A DNA stretch of 36,065 nt from Asterionellopsis glacialis (Eukaryota > Bacillariophyta > Plagiogrammaphyceae > Rhaphoneidales > Asterionellopsidaceae), in NCBI GenBank assembly GCA_014885115.2, contig WKLE02000259.1, forward strand, positions 1-36,065, written 5' to 3'. Under the pieces are notes generated by a model that did not search any database, was not told the origin of the DNA, and worked only from the letters and a program-made list of their open reading frames with translations. This document shows, in pieces, positions 11,127-21,431 of the stretch. Within the stretch, counting starts at the first letter, position 1. Each line of letters begins with the position of its first letter. The translations under genes and the position numbers were made by a program.

Positions 11127-11415
11127 GTAGTTGAAAAGATCTTTCTTGTACAGTAGATTTTTCTAATATAGTCTATATTATTTTATAAATACAAAAGGAA
11201 TACGTTGAATTAATGATCAACTGATTAAGGAATAATTGGATTAATTATAATTTTAATGAAACATTGAAAACTCTATCCAATTCAATGAATAAGTGGTTTA
11301 TAGCTCTCGTCCAAAAAAATAGCATGAAGAAGAACATAGTATTGCAAAGTACTCACTACCATTTCTTGATCATTTTTTATATGTTCCTTTATGTACGCTA
11401 TTTACATTACTTAGG

Positions 11416-11550
11416 CCAACCCTTACCGCGCGACAAAAACAAAACTGAACCTGTTTCCGACTACTGACAGACCAGTTTCAGTTTTGTCACAGAGCACCAA
11501 ATTTCGGCCTTACCGTGTGACAAAAACAGAAACAAAAATGCCAGGGTTGG
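11416..11550. repeat. 8-bp inverted repeat CCAACCCT/AGGGTTGG enclosing GACAAAA words
   Basis: CCAACCCT (11416-11423) is perfectly complementary to AGGGTTGG (11543-11550). The 135-base interval carries two direct and one inverted copy of a GACAAAA-containing word. It may be the transposon's left terminal region, or a separate small element related to it. Confidence 0.55.
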
Positions 11551-12367
11551 AAAACATCTTGAACCAATCAAATTCCTTTACTTAAAATCTGTCTGTCTTG
11601 GTCCTCTATCTGCCATGACAATTGACAAGATCATTTTATACTTTGTGGAGGGGGAAATGAGAAACAACAATCTTCCAAGCATCATACAAATGAATGGCAA
11701 ATAACAGACTGAAAAAGGGGAGAGTTAGTTCATTATTGTGTGTTTTTACAATTGCTGTGAGTGACTCTTCAACAAAATTTGTGATTTTGCTTTGTTGTCT
11801 GCGTTCTGTGTCTATGTCCATATAAAACACCAACATAGTTGATGTACTACTAACCAATCAGAATGTATAAATATTCAGTATGTGTTTACCATAGAAATGA
11901 TTATCAACTCTTTTGAAATGACAAGCACATCATCTTATTCAGAATTTATTGGAGAATATGGCACCATTGGATTTAAGGAAGAAGATTGGTGGTAGGGTGT
12001 ATACCAAGGCCTTTTGTGTAATATTGCTGGCAGAAAGCATGCACAGATATGGTAGTCGATCGAAGTTGAAGGAGGTTCATGGCACTGTTATTGATGTTAG
12101 AGTTGTAAAACAAGGCAACAACTGAACCAGTAACATTATCGTAGCTGATTATTTCTTTGGTGGAGGTGTTGTTAAAAGGAGAGCCCTGAATATATGATCT
12201 GTAAGGTCTGAACCTACTAATCCCCAAGACCATATCCCCCACTAGTTGGCTCACCCCCAACAGAACTCAAACAGACTGTCACCACCCCTGAATCAACTTG
12301 AAACAATTCAGTTCATGGAGAAGGATCTTTAATTGCCTCAGTTACAGCAGAAGAGGATGATGGATTG

Positions 12368-14263
12368 ATGAGTACAGATGAGGCTGTAGAAGCAATATTG
12401 CAACATGATGACGGTGAAAACCAAAGTCCTACTACAGTACCCAACAACATTACAACAACTGAGGCTCAAATGACACTCCCTCCTGGTTCACCTGCATCAA
12501 GGACAAGGTCAAGAACAAGAAGAGAGGAACCTGTAGTGACCATACATGGTGCTGATTGGTACAAGGATGATGTCACAACAAAATTACTAATGAATGGTCC
12601 AATAATGGATACAGATTTTACCATCAAGACAGCCATTGGTGAAAACATAACAAGGAACTCAGATCGTAACAACCGTTGGTCTTGCCTGGAATACTTTTTA
12701 TTTATGTTCCCACCAAAATAATTCTAATTGTATCAGAAACAAAAAGGCAACTTGAAAACACAGCAAACAAGGAACAACATTCATTAAGATTCTAAAGTTC
12801 TTTGGTGTATGCATTTTGATAACCCAATTTGAATTCAGTAGCCCTTCATCTTTGTGGGTAACAATAGCTCCATCAAAATATGTTCCTGCTGCTGCTCTTG
12901 GGAGAACAGGTATGAATAGAAACCACTTTGATCAATTATGGAAACACATACATTTTTCAGAACAACCAGATGAAAGGCCAGAAGGTATGTCATCAGAAAC
13001 TTACAGATGGAAGTTGATTGATGACTTTGTAAAAAATTTCAATGACCACTGTGAAACAATGTTCATTCCCTCAAGTAGAATATGTGTTGATGAATCTATA
13101 TCACAATGGTATGGATTAGGTGGTGATTGGATTAATATGGGTTTGCCAATGTATGTAGCAATTGAACAGAAGCTGGAGAATGGATGTGAAATACAAGATT
13201 CTGCTTGTGGAAAGTCAGGGATAATGATTTCACTACCTGCAGTGAAGACAAGTATTGAGGAGGAAAGAAATAGTACAAGGGAACATGATGATAGAATGCT
13301 GCATGGAACAAAGGTATTATTAGAACTGGTTGACAAATGGGCACATTCTGATCAAGTTGTGTGTGCAGATTTGTATTTTGCATCTGTTGGAGTGGCAAAG
13401 GAACTCTTGAGTATTGTCCTACGCTTCGTTGGAGTCGTGAAGACAGCAACCAAGGCATTTCCACTGAAGCATTTGTTTGAATTAAAATTAGAGAAATGCA
13501 GAGACAGAGAGGGACTTATATTCAAAGGTGATGATGACAGACCAGAGTTGTTAGCATTTGTATGGATGGACAGAGATATGTGCTACTTCATTGCCTCTGG
13601 GTCTTCACTACAGGAAGGTGCCACCTTCCTGAAGAATATGTGAGAGACCATTGGTGTCAGACTAGTGATGAAGCAGAAGCCAATCCAGAACATGTAACAT
13701 TGGAAGTACGTCAACCAAAAGCAGCTGAACTATATTACAAAACTTGTGCATGGATTGATAGACACAACTGGCATCAGCAGGCAACATTAAAATTGGAAAC
13801 AAAGATGCAAAGTCATGATTGGAGCAAATGGGTTAACATGAGTTTGTTGGGCATTAATATTGTAGATACATGGCTTGCTTATAGCCAAGCCACTGGCACA
13901 AAATGCACTCAGAATGAATTCTACATGGATTTGGCAGAAGAGTTGATTGATAACAATTATGATCGAGTTCGAGGTACGGCATCCAGGGGGCAGCAGCAAT
14001 CGTACAGTAGTAGTCCAACTAATGACAACTTGATCCAGCCACGTACGGGTGAACTTAGAGCAGGTGTATCTGCTCATCTTACTCCAACAAAAAAGAAGAG
14101 GAAGAGGAGAGATGGTTCAGTTACTAATCATCTGAAACAGGGATATTGTGACAAGTGTGGAAAGAAGACGAAGTATAATTGTTAGGAATGTTATGATAAA
14201 AGTTTGGAAGAGGGTACTGGAGAAAAGTGGCTGTGTCATGCACAGGCAGAAACTGTTTCTTAA
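12368..14263 (+). pseudogene. piggyBac-like transposase (DDE_Tnp_1_7 type), frameshifted
   Basis: Three open segments in shifted frames form one transposase. Segment 1 (12368-12721) has an acidic N-terminus and ends CLEYFLFMFPPK. Segment 2 reads ILKFFGVCILITQFEF from about 12783, before the first methionine, and runs to 13643. Segment 3 continues from about 13620 to a TAG at 14183-14185. The three acidic residues expected of the family are present: ICVDES, CADLYFAS and GINIVDTWLAY. The C-terminus begins a Cys zinc-finger (CDKCGKKTKYNC); the TAG falls inside it, and the same frame then gives ECYDKS and WLCHAQAET. At least two frameshift zones (about 12718-12785 and 13610-13625) and the stop make it inactive as read. 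The second zone contains the palindrome GGAAGGTGCCACCTTCC. Confidence 0.85.
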
Positions 14264-14443
14264 ACCACATGAATCAGTGTCATGAAACATTATGAATCCA
14301 TAGTTAAAAGTATAGATATCCAACTTTTGTCATTGTCAACATATTCCCGTTTTTTGTCATCGTCGGCACCATTTTTTGACCGATTTTTGTGTTTTCGTGT
14401 TGATCGTGTACGATGAAGGTCTGGCCCACCATCGAAAATAGCG

Positions 14444-14482
14444 TACCTCATACGAGGTAAAAACCTCAGCTCATATGAGGTA
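14444..14482. repeat. Short hairpin TACCTCATA...TATGAGGTA
   Basis: Nine-base perfect outer arms (14444-14452 and 14474-14482) enclose an inner GAGGT-AAAA-ACCTC stem. The hairpin lies between the piggyBac element and the truncated coiled-coil gene, so it may mark a junction or an element end. Confidence 0.65.
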
Positions 14483-14489
14483 TTGGGCC

Positions 14490-16484
14490 TGTAGAATAGA
14501 CACTTAGAGAGGGAACAAATTGAGTTTGTTGAGAAAGCGGTGGAAACCTTTCGCAAAAATGTTCAGACTTGACTTACAAACAAGTATTGGATCTATCAAG
14601 AAGTTCATTCATGATGACAATGACATCCTCCCCGCGATGATTGAGGCATCTTCATCGATTGAAAGTCGTCTAGAGAGTGCCAATAGAACTGTCTCAGACG
14701 GGAAAAAATCGTTGAACGAAAAGTGGACTTGGTGTAAGAATGCAAGAGAATTATTCAGAGAAATTGAATAACCTCGAATCGGCTCACACTGAGGCTTCAA
14801 GGCGAACTTTGGCAAACCTTGATCAAAATATTTCTACAACAAAGGTCAAGATATCTCAATTAGCGTCATCAGCCACAAAAGCATTCGTCGAAGTAAAAGA
14901 CGAGAGAACCAAGGCTATAGATTCTATTAAAAGTATTCTTGAGGAATGGGAAAAATCAACGATTGAATCTAGTCAAAGGATAAGGGATCGCTCCCAAACA
15001 CAATGCGGGGCAGTCAGAAAAACTCTTCAGATGGTCGACTCCGAGATAGTGCATTTCGACAATATTGATGCTCAACTTCTGGATCAACAGTCGCTTCTAA
15101 AGCCAATGGTGAAGACCATTGTAAAGAATTGAAAACACAAGGGGAAATGCTTTTGTCACAGAAAAATTCGTTCGATGCTTCCCACCACAAGCGAAAGGAA
15201 TTCTATGAATCTTTTGTCATGAACGTCCTAAGCGGTGTTGAAGAGCTTGTGAAGAAGCAGATGGCTTCTGTAATGGAGCATGAAAATGAGAGCTTCTCTT
15301 CGATGGCCGCTGTAAACAGTGATTTGATAAAAAAATACAGGAATCAGCTCTTCAGCAAAAGGTATTCTTCAATTGGTTCAAGCAACAAATGATACTCTTG
15401 AAAAGGAAGTCAAAATTGTTCGGGATAATGAAAATACGGTTACTACTGCTTTGAAAGATACGTCGTCTACTCTTTCGGAAATCAGAGATTCTTCAGTTGA
15501 CCAACAAAATTCGCTTCATGAATTCGCTTCAAATGCCCTCAATGGAATTCAGTCCATGCGTGAGTTCGACTCGTCTGTTGAACAAATTGGAGATGGCATT
15601 AAATCCAACGCCGAGGATGTCACAACTCACATTGCAGAAAGTGTCTTGCAAAACGCCAATATGGGTGTATCTATGGTTATGGAGTCAGGGAAGGAAATTG
15701 CATCATACTGCAAGAATGAAGTTATTTCAAGTATGAAGTCATCAATCGAAATTATGGAAAAGCCTCGCCATGACAGTATGACAAACTTTGGTCAAGAATG
15801 TGAAAACATTCGTAAGGAAGTTGAAAATGTGACAGCCAGCATTGAGTCAGCGACATCAACCAAAACTAATCTTTCCAACGCAATGAGAAATGGAGTCACC
15901 AATAGAGAAACCACATTTGTTGAGAATGTTGCTGATCACCACAAAATATTTATTACCCAACAAAAAGAAATCCTCTCGGAAAGTGTAGAAAACTATCACA
16001 ACACAACACAACGGGTGTACAGTTAACGGCCTTGACGAATGGCGCGTTAGCTGCAAAGCACAAAATTGGAAAATTTTCTATGGACACATTAAAAGTGGAC
16101 GAAGAGGTAGAGCCATTAATGGAGAAATCTTCCATAAAATTCAGTGAAAACTTGACATCTACCCCTTCAGAATCAATCATCATTCAAAGTATGGAGCAAA
16201 AACGTGCGAAAAGTAACTCTGTACAAAATGATGAAAATATGCAAGATAATGATCATGGAGATGTCAACAGTTCAATGGAGTCCGAAGCAAGTGAATACAG
16301 CACAAAAAGTCAACAGTTAGTGCTCGAAATGAGATCACCCAATCGTGAAAATGTTAGACCAAAGCTCAAAAAGAAAAAAGAAAAGGGGGGGCAAATCTGG
16401 TACAAAACAGACAGTTCCAAAGGGGGGTACACCGTTGCGAAATACCATGAAAAAAGTAAAACGTTAGGCTTGACATTCCAATGA
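14490..16484 (+). pseudogene. Coiled-coil tail of a kinesin-5-like (BimC/Eg5) gene, 5'-truncated, frameshifted
   Basis: Consecutive open segments in changing frames join into one coiled-coil protein. It starts at EREQIEFVEKAVETFRKN (about 14497), passes through 14550-14740, 14740-15090, 15090-15330 and 15345-16010, and ends with 16010-16484. Shifts lie near 14565, 14730, 15095, 15340, 15360 and 16010. The last segment has KFSMDTLKVDEEVEPL followed by FSENLTSTPSESIII and a Lys-rich tail, the layout I associate with kinesin-5 C-termini. No motor domain (P-loop, switch I or II) is found upstream; the sequence breaks off next to the transposon. Family assignment is moderate: a generic coiled-coil protein is the alternative. 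Multiple frame changes without GT-AG boundaries argue for a pseudogene. Confidence 0.5.
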
Positions 16485-17257
16485 GCATGTCAACCAGACG
16501 ATTGAACCAAGGGAGAAAATAAGGGAGTCAATAAATTTGAAAAATATGCACAAACATCCATCTTGTACACTTTTTCTTGGTATTTTTGCTGCCAAGAGTA
16601 TTGGACCATCCCGTTGTTTTGTTATCCACAATACCCCTTTTTTTCAATCGACACCGTGACGAGTTGAATTTACGATGTATTGAGAAGGCAGGTTGCGCTT
16701 AAAACATTGTTTCTTATTGATGCACTTTATGATCAACAATGCTTAGAGATTGATCACCGTAGTAATCTCCGAACCAAAGGAAGTGTACAACCTTTACCTT
16801 TTCAATCATCGTCCTCATCATTATCGAAAACTCATACTTTTCGCAACTCAAAGAAAGCACATAATAAAAAATAATAAAAAACGATTGGATCATGAAAATA
16901 GTAGTGTACTCCGATGAATAAGTCAGTTCTATCTTTAAAAAATTGATCAATGATATGTATGTTTCTCCGTCAGGTAGCAGTGTTGTAAATGATATGTATA
17001 TTTCTCCATAAAGTAGCAGTAATGTAAAAATGTAGTAGTATAGTGTATTACGACAATCCCAGTCCAACAGAGAAAGAGAGAGTATGATCAACCTTGTAAA
17101 GCTCCCTCTCGTGGGCCGTTTCTTCAGGTGAACCACAAACACCAAGCTATAAAAGCTGAACTTTCTGTAAGCAAAACGCGAGATGATCATATAGTACTCT
17201 CTCCCCTCTTGTTGGAACTGTTCATGAAGCAAAAAATAAAAAGTTGAATAAAAAAAC
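16485..17257. other. Intergenic, AT-rich
   Basis: No convincing gene. A 39-base tandem pair occurs at 16949-17026. A long open stretch on the minus strand (16714-17232) is hydrophobic, AT-driven and contains that tandem repeat, so it is not called. Confidence 0.45.
16949..17026. repeat. 39-base imperfect tandem repeat, two copies
   Basis: AATGATATGTATGTTTCTCC at 16949 and AATGATATGTATATTTCTCC at 16988, each followed by GTAGCAGT; the offset is 39 bases. Confidence 0.85.
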
Positions 17258-17644
17258 TTAAGCCATTCGAGCTGCTTTCTGAGCGATGCGAGCTGAACGA
17301 CGAACAGTTCTTGTGACCAAAGTTACACGATTGATTTCGTCGACAAGGACAGAACCCATCGAGTTAAGGAGCACTTTTTGGAAATTGATCCGAGGTTCGG
17401 GAGTGAACTCCTTAGTAGTAGTATTATCAAGATCGAATCGAACCAGACGAATCCGATTCCGGAAAGCAGGAATTTCAGGGACAGCGTATCGAACTCGACG
17501 ATCGACGTGAGGAGCAACATCCGAAGAAATTTCAGCGACACCAGAAGACACTTCAGCGACATCGCTATCGAATCCAACTGCACGCTTGACGAACTTTGTC
17601 AAGCTGGCAATCTTGTTAACAGCGGAGTTCATGAAAAAGACCAT
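17258..17644 (-). CDS. Hypothetical protein, 128 aa, basic C-terminus
   Basis: A single reading frame from ATG at 17644 to TAA; a second Met at residue 5 could be the start. I do not recognise the family. The N-terminus (NSAVNKIASLTKFVKRAVGF) is amphipathic and could be a weak targeting helix. The middle is mixed alpha/beta in composition (RRVRYAVPEIPAFRNRIRLV). The C-terminus is strongly basic (RRSARIAQKAAR). The stretch is visibly less AT-rich than its flanks, which supports coding. There are no near neighbours that suggest a role. Confidence 0.5.
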   Translation of the reverse strand: MVFFMNSAVNKIASLTKFVKRAVGFDSDVAEVSSGVAEISSDVAPHVDRRVRYAVPEIPAFRNRIRLVRFDLDNTTTKEFTPEPRINFQKVLLNSMGSVLVDEINRVTLVTRTVRRSARIAQKAARMA

Positions 17645-18981
17645 TGTTTAAAGTAGTGATGTATTGTTGCTGCTGTTGTTGTTGATGATGATGATGCTTA
17701 AAAGATTACCAATTGTGATGCAAACCATGCAAACCAAGCTAAAACGCTGTAACCGACACGCTTCTCCTGTTCCTGGCGCTCGCTAATCTGTAACCGACCA
17801 GAGACATGAATTTGAGATTTTCGAATTTCGAAATTTGAAAATTTTGCTCCTTGAGATTATAAGCATTTGAAATTCAATCGTGTATAGACATGATGCCCAC
17901 CTTGAAGTCACAAAGTGATGAGACGTCTTGGGCTGTCTGAATTAACATAGCCGCCGCACAGGACAAACATAACTTTTTGTATGTGGGCGCCAAAAAAATA
18001 TTCAGTACGCCGCATTTTAATCTTTTCTCTAATCTAATTATGTTCCGTCTGTCAGAAGCTAGAGGGTACCCTGGTAGGATCTCTCTCTAGAAGCGTCAAG
18101 AACAGAATATTATGACAACCAACACTACTCTTTTCTTCTTGACAGAAATATTAGGAAACTCTTTCTGCAACACCAGTAGTAACAGTACGTTAATCCGAAC
18201 ATCTTACATGTTATTTGATGTAAGATATTACGTAGGTTTGTCTATTGGAAGTTACTACATGCTGTACTAAATAAATAACGTTTAGTTTGCTCGATACAGC
18301 TACAGAAAATAGTTCGGGAGCAGTTCTCTCTGATCCATTTATATATATTCATTCTACGACTTCAGCCGTTGTCTATCATGCTAACAAATATATCCTACAC
18401 CGTCTTTCACTGGATGCAATTCAGCATGCCAGATTTTCTACTCTCCCTACGAAACCTCCTATTACTTTTTTGAGTGAAGGGGAGTTACTATAGATAAAAC
18501 TATCGTGATATTAAAAATGGTGTTTTATGATTTAACACACATCTGTAGTTGTACAGCACATAATATAATAATTGGGTTTTTACTTGCGCACTACGATCTT
18601 ATTCTCGTTGTTGTTTCAATCGAGATACTAACGGGAAGCTAGGCCCGATATCTGAGATATGCCTAATCCGCACCGCACACCTGTCTGTAAGCTTTCGTGT
18701 TGAAGTGAAGTAGTTGTGCGATTTTGCTTGCCTATGAAGCTGATCTCCAAACTCATATCATAGAAATAAATTAGTTTCTTCAGAGGGTGTACCGATGGAT
18801 CATTGGTCGATAAACTCAAAAAAGGCTTCAAAATTATTTTTATATACGAGTTTCTTACTTCTACAAAAACATGTTCAAAACTGCTACAAATCAGTATAAA
18901 TTTAGTCCAAGTCTTCTCATCCTCAAATATACTTGTTCACACGACCGATTCGTCACAAGATTCCTTCTGACATCCACTGTC
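17645..18981. other. Intergenic
   Basis: No supported gene. It has GTT/GAT trinucleotide runs (about 17670-17697), a self-complementary TTTCGAATTTCGAAATTTGAAA stretch near 17820 and AT-rich DNA. A 68-codon open stretch (18287-18493) starts at TTG and matches nothing I know. The 3' end of the oxidoreductase gene lies at 18982. Confidence 0.4.
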
Positions 18982-20187
18982 TCAAGCTGATATTTCTTCT
19001 TCCGAAACGATTACATTGCTCGATGACGATGATGACGGTTCTTGTTTTTTAGTATCCAAAACTTGAGCTAAGATTTCATCAAGTATATATGCCATTTGTA
19101 AACTATCCTCATGTGTAAAATGAATGCATTGCTTTTCTTCAGCTCTCAGTGCTTCATTGACCGCTTGAATTTGATGCGTAAAACCAATCGAACCTGGATA
19201 ATTCCACGTTGTCCATGTATCATTAGGTAATGGAAAGTCATATATTTGTTCCTCGGTTGATCCTCGACCTTCATCTAATACTAATCGAACACGAGTTGGT
19301 ACATGTGCTGGTGAGTCCATAACAATCCGCCCATTTGTCCCCTGAAAGACAACACGCTCTTCTGTATTAGCTTCACCCGTCACATAAAACTGCAATATAC
19401 CATTATCATTATTATTGGAAGACGTCACCTTATTGCGATATTTATATAATAACGTAGCTGCAACTGTATGATCAACACCATTCTTTTGTAATCCTACAGC
19501 TTGAATTTTCTCAACCGTTGAATTTGGAAATGCTACTTGACCTAGCTGTGCCATGTACATACCAATATCCAATATCATCCCACCAGCGTCAGGACACCAT
19601 ATGCGGTCTTGAGGTGAACAATCTTCTGTTGACCAACCAAAGTCACCCTGAACAGTCACCAATTTACCAATTTCACCGGATTCAATAAGCGTACGAACAT
19701 ACCTCATGGCAGGGAAACACCTTGTCCACATACCCTCCATCAAGAATACATTTTGCGTCTTTGCCAAGTTAATGATATCAGAGGTATCTTGATAGTTAAG
19801 TGTAAATGGTTTTTCAACAACAGTTGGTTTACCAGCCAATAACGATTGTGTAGCAAGATCGTAATGCTGATCAGCAACGGATCCAATGTAGACAACATCC
19901 ACATCAGGATCGGCCAATAAATCTTCGTAGGTACCATAACTTGTGGAAATCCCGTGATCCCTGGCAAAGGTTTGTGCTCTTTCTAACGATCTTGCAGCAA
20001 CAGCATGTGTTGTGGCACCATCTGTTACACTTATTGCCTTGGCATAGTCTGATGCAATTTTTCCAGCTGATAAAATGCCCCAACGAATCGGATTTCCTTG
20101 ATTGCGATTCATAGTTTTGGTCATCATTTTGGACATGGCCCTTGATGAACCACCAGCAGCGCGAAGTGCAGTTGTGAGCAATTTCAT
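18982..20187 (-). CDS. Gfo/Idh/MocA oxidoreductase, dihydrodiol dehydrogenase-like
   Basis: A single reading frame of 401 aa. The Rossmann start IRWGILSAGKIASDYAKAI (34-52) binds NAD(P). The family signature EKP at 125-127 has the conserved Lys126, and EGMWTRCFPAMRYV and GGMILDIGMYMAQLG (Asp207) follow. This set of motifs is typical of trans-1,2-dihydrobenzene-1,2-diol dehydrogenase/D-xylose 1-dehydrogenase relatives, which oxidise cyclic diols or sugars with NADP. The first 30 residues are Ser/Arg/Lys/Met-rich without acidic residues, compatible with a mitochondrial presequence; the conserved domain starts at residue 33, so initiation at Met18, Met21, Met22 or Met26 would also leave it intact. 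The C-terminus is Ser-rich. Substrate is not determinable from sequence. Confidence 0.9.
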   Translation of the reverse strand: MKLLTTALRAAGGSSRAMSKMMTKTMNRNQGNPIRWGILSAGKIASDYAKAISVTDGATTHAVAARSLERAQTFARDHGISTSYGTYEDLLADPDVDVVYIGSVADQHYDLATQSLLAGKPTVVEKPFTLNYQDTSDIINLAKTQNVFLMEGMWTRCFPAMRYVRTLIESGEIGKLVTVQGDFGWSTEDCSPQDRIWCPDAGGMILDIGMYMAQLGQVAFPNSTVEKIQAVGLQKNGVDHTVAATLLYKYRNKVTSSNNNDNGILQFYVTGEANTEERVVFQGTNGRIVMDSPAHVPTRVRLVLDEGRGSTEEQIYDFPLPNDTWTTWNYPGSIGFTHQIQAVNEALRAEEKQCIHFTHEDSLQMAYILDEILAQVLDTKKQEPSSSSSSNVIVSEEEISA

Positions 20188-21431
20188 CTTTAGTTGTAGT
20201 TGATAATAATGGTGTGGATTGCAACGGTAGGGGTCACTTCAATCAGACTTAGAAACTAGGATTCCTTTGATTAGACTGTGCGAGTTTATTATGTTTTCTT
20301 GAATGGCAAAGTGTGTGTATCTTGTGTTGCCTCTTTGTGATGTTTTTGTTGACGGAACTTCCGATAAATGACTAATCGATTTGTGTGTCTTCACAACAAT
20401 CCAACAGAACAATGAGCAATGAGTTCTGTGAAGAAGATCTTTTCCTTTCGTTTATTTCCTCTTTTTCTCCGTGTGTGTAGAAAATGCGCATGTACGATGA
20501 GTACCTGTACCTGTATTTCCTCAACGTAAAAATACCTGTTACCTGGTACAGGTCCAGAGAAATTCGATGTGGTTTTGTGTAGAATTCTACTGATATGAAC
20601 GTACCATGAGACTCTGGTTAGTACTGAAAATTTGTTGGACATAAAAAAATGAGGGCCATTTTTGAAAATTTCTTTTTATTCATTTAAGATCGAATGACGT
20701 TGCCTTCTTTTCTAACCTTTGATTGGTCAAATACCCTTTAAAGAAGCGAATGAGAATGTGGCATGTGCAGGTCTCAGTTGAACCAATACTGCTTTTTTTA
20801 ATTCTAATACATAAACCAACCGTAGTTCTATCCAGTACGCACTTACATACGGTACAGTTCTACATACCAGGTACACTTACCTGGTAATCGAGTACCTGGT
20901 AACCTACGTACAAAGAGTTCGCGTTCGTACCTGAATTTTAAAGAATTATTAACTTTGACGTCATCATGACATCGACTCGTCAATAAGAACATTATTTTTT
21001 AACATTATTTTTTTCATCTATTTTTGCTTACCTGCTAGGGATAATAGTTGTTTGTTCCTCTACCGGTATCCTCTCTAGAGAAGAGGGCTACTACCAGAAT
21101 ACAAGATAGCGCTGGGTTTCTCGGATTTTGTTGAATCTCAAAATCTCCTCACTGATTGCATCATGTTAGGACCTGTATTCTTTTTAATAATAGTTTAGAG
21201 AGAAGTTCTCATCACCATTAACTGATCATTGTTGACCACAACAAAATTTTCGAGATGTGGGAAGAAACTACTAACATTGGAGCATAAGATTATTTCATAA
21301 ATGTATGCATGTACCTACGAATATCTTGTACAGATCAGATCATCATTTCATGTTGGCCTAGTAAAGATGCCATAAACATCAATGTAATTTTAGATAGAGC
21401 TTGCTTATTAAAGAATTAGCGGTTACTTTTT
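20188..21431. other. Intergenic with TACCTGGTA cluster 2
   Basis: No gene seen. It carries four exact TACCTGGTA/TACCAGGTA words between 20540 and 20901, related TACCTGTAC words at 20502-20514, and a CCTCTCTAGAGAAGAGG palindrome near 21068. It separates the 5' end of the oxidoreductase gene from the 3' end of the pseudouridine synthase gene. Confidence 0.5.
20540..20901. promoter_or_regulatory. TACCTGGTA motif cluster 2
   Basis: Exact words at 20540-20548, 20865-20873 (complement), 20878-20886 and 20893-20901. They lie 350-720 bases upstream of the oxidoreductase start at 20187. A role is inferred only from recurrence and placement. Confidence 0.5.

Larger units (their letters stand above)
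10333..11415. other. Intergenic with hairpin and TACCTGGTA motifs
   Basis: No gene seen. It contains a G10-type tract near 10446, an inverted repeat at 10700-10765, the doubled motif TACCTGGTACCTGGTA (11063-11078) and TACCAGGTA (11118-11126). It lies upstream of the minus-strand GNAT-PhzF gene, so promoter elements for that gene are expected here. Confidence 0.5.
11416..14440 (+). mobile_element. piggyBac-like DNA transposon, decayed (limits uncertain)
   Basis: The central part encodes a broken piggyBac-type transposase. The proposed left end has repeated subterminal words: CCTTACCGCGCGACAAAAAC (11421-11440), a second copy CCTTACCGTGTGACAAAAAC (11508-11527), and an inverted copy GTTTCAGTTTTGTCAC (11475-11490). 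On the right side the complementary word TTTTGTCA appears twice (about 14326-14333 and 14351-14360), as expected for inverted subterminal repeats. No matching terminal inverted repeats with a TTAA target duplication could be located, so the outer limits are approximate. Confidence 0.5.

Noticed and set aside
14497..16484. An intact multi-intron coiled-coil gene
   Set aside because: Frame changes occur within a few bases and without GT-AG introns of normal length; several are single-base shifts in mid-helix.
16714..17232. 172-codon minus-strand open frame, hydrophobic
   Set aside because: AT-driven composition, a TTG start and an internal 39-base tandem repeat; no domain or signal peptide.
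18287..18493. 68-codon plus-strand open frame
   Set aside because: It starts at TTG and has no domain or supporting context.
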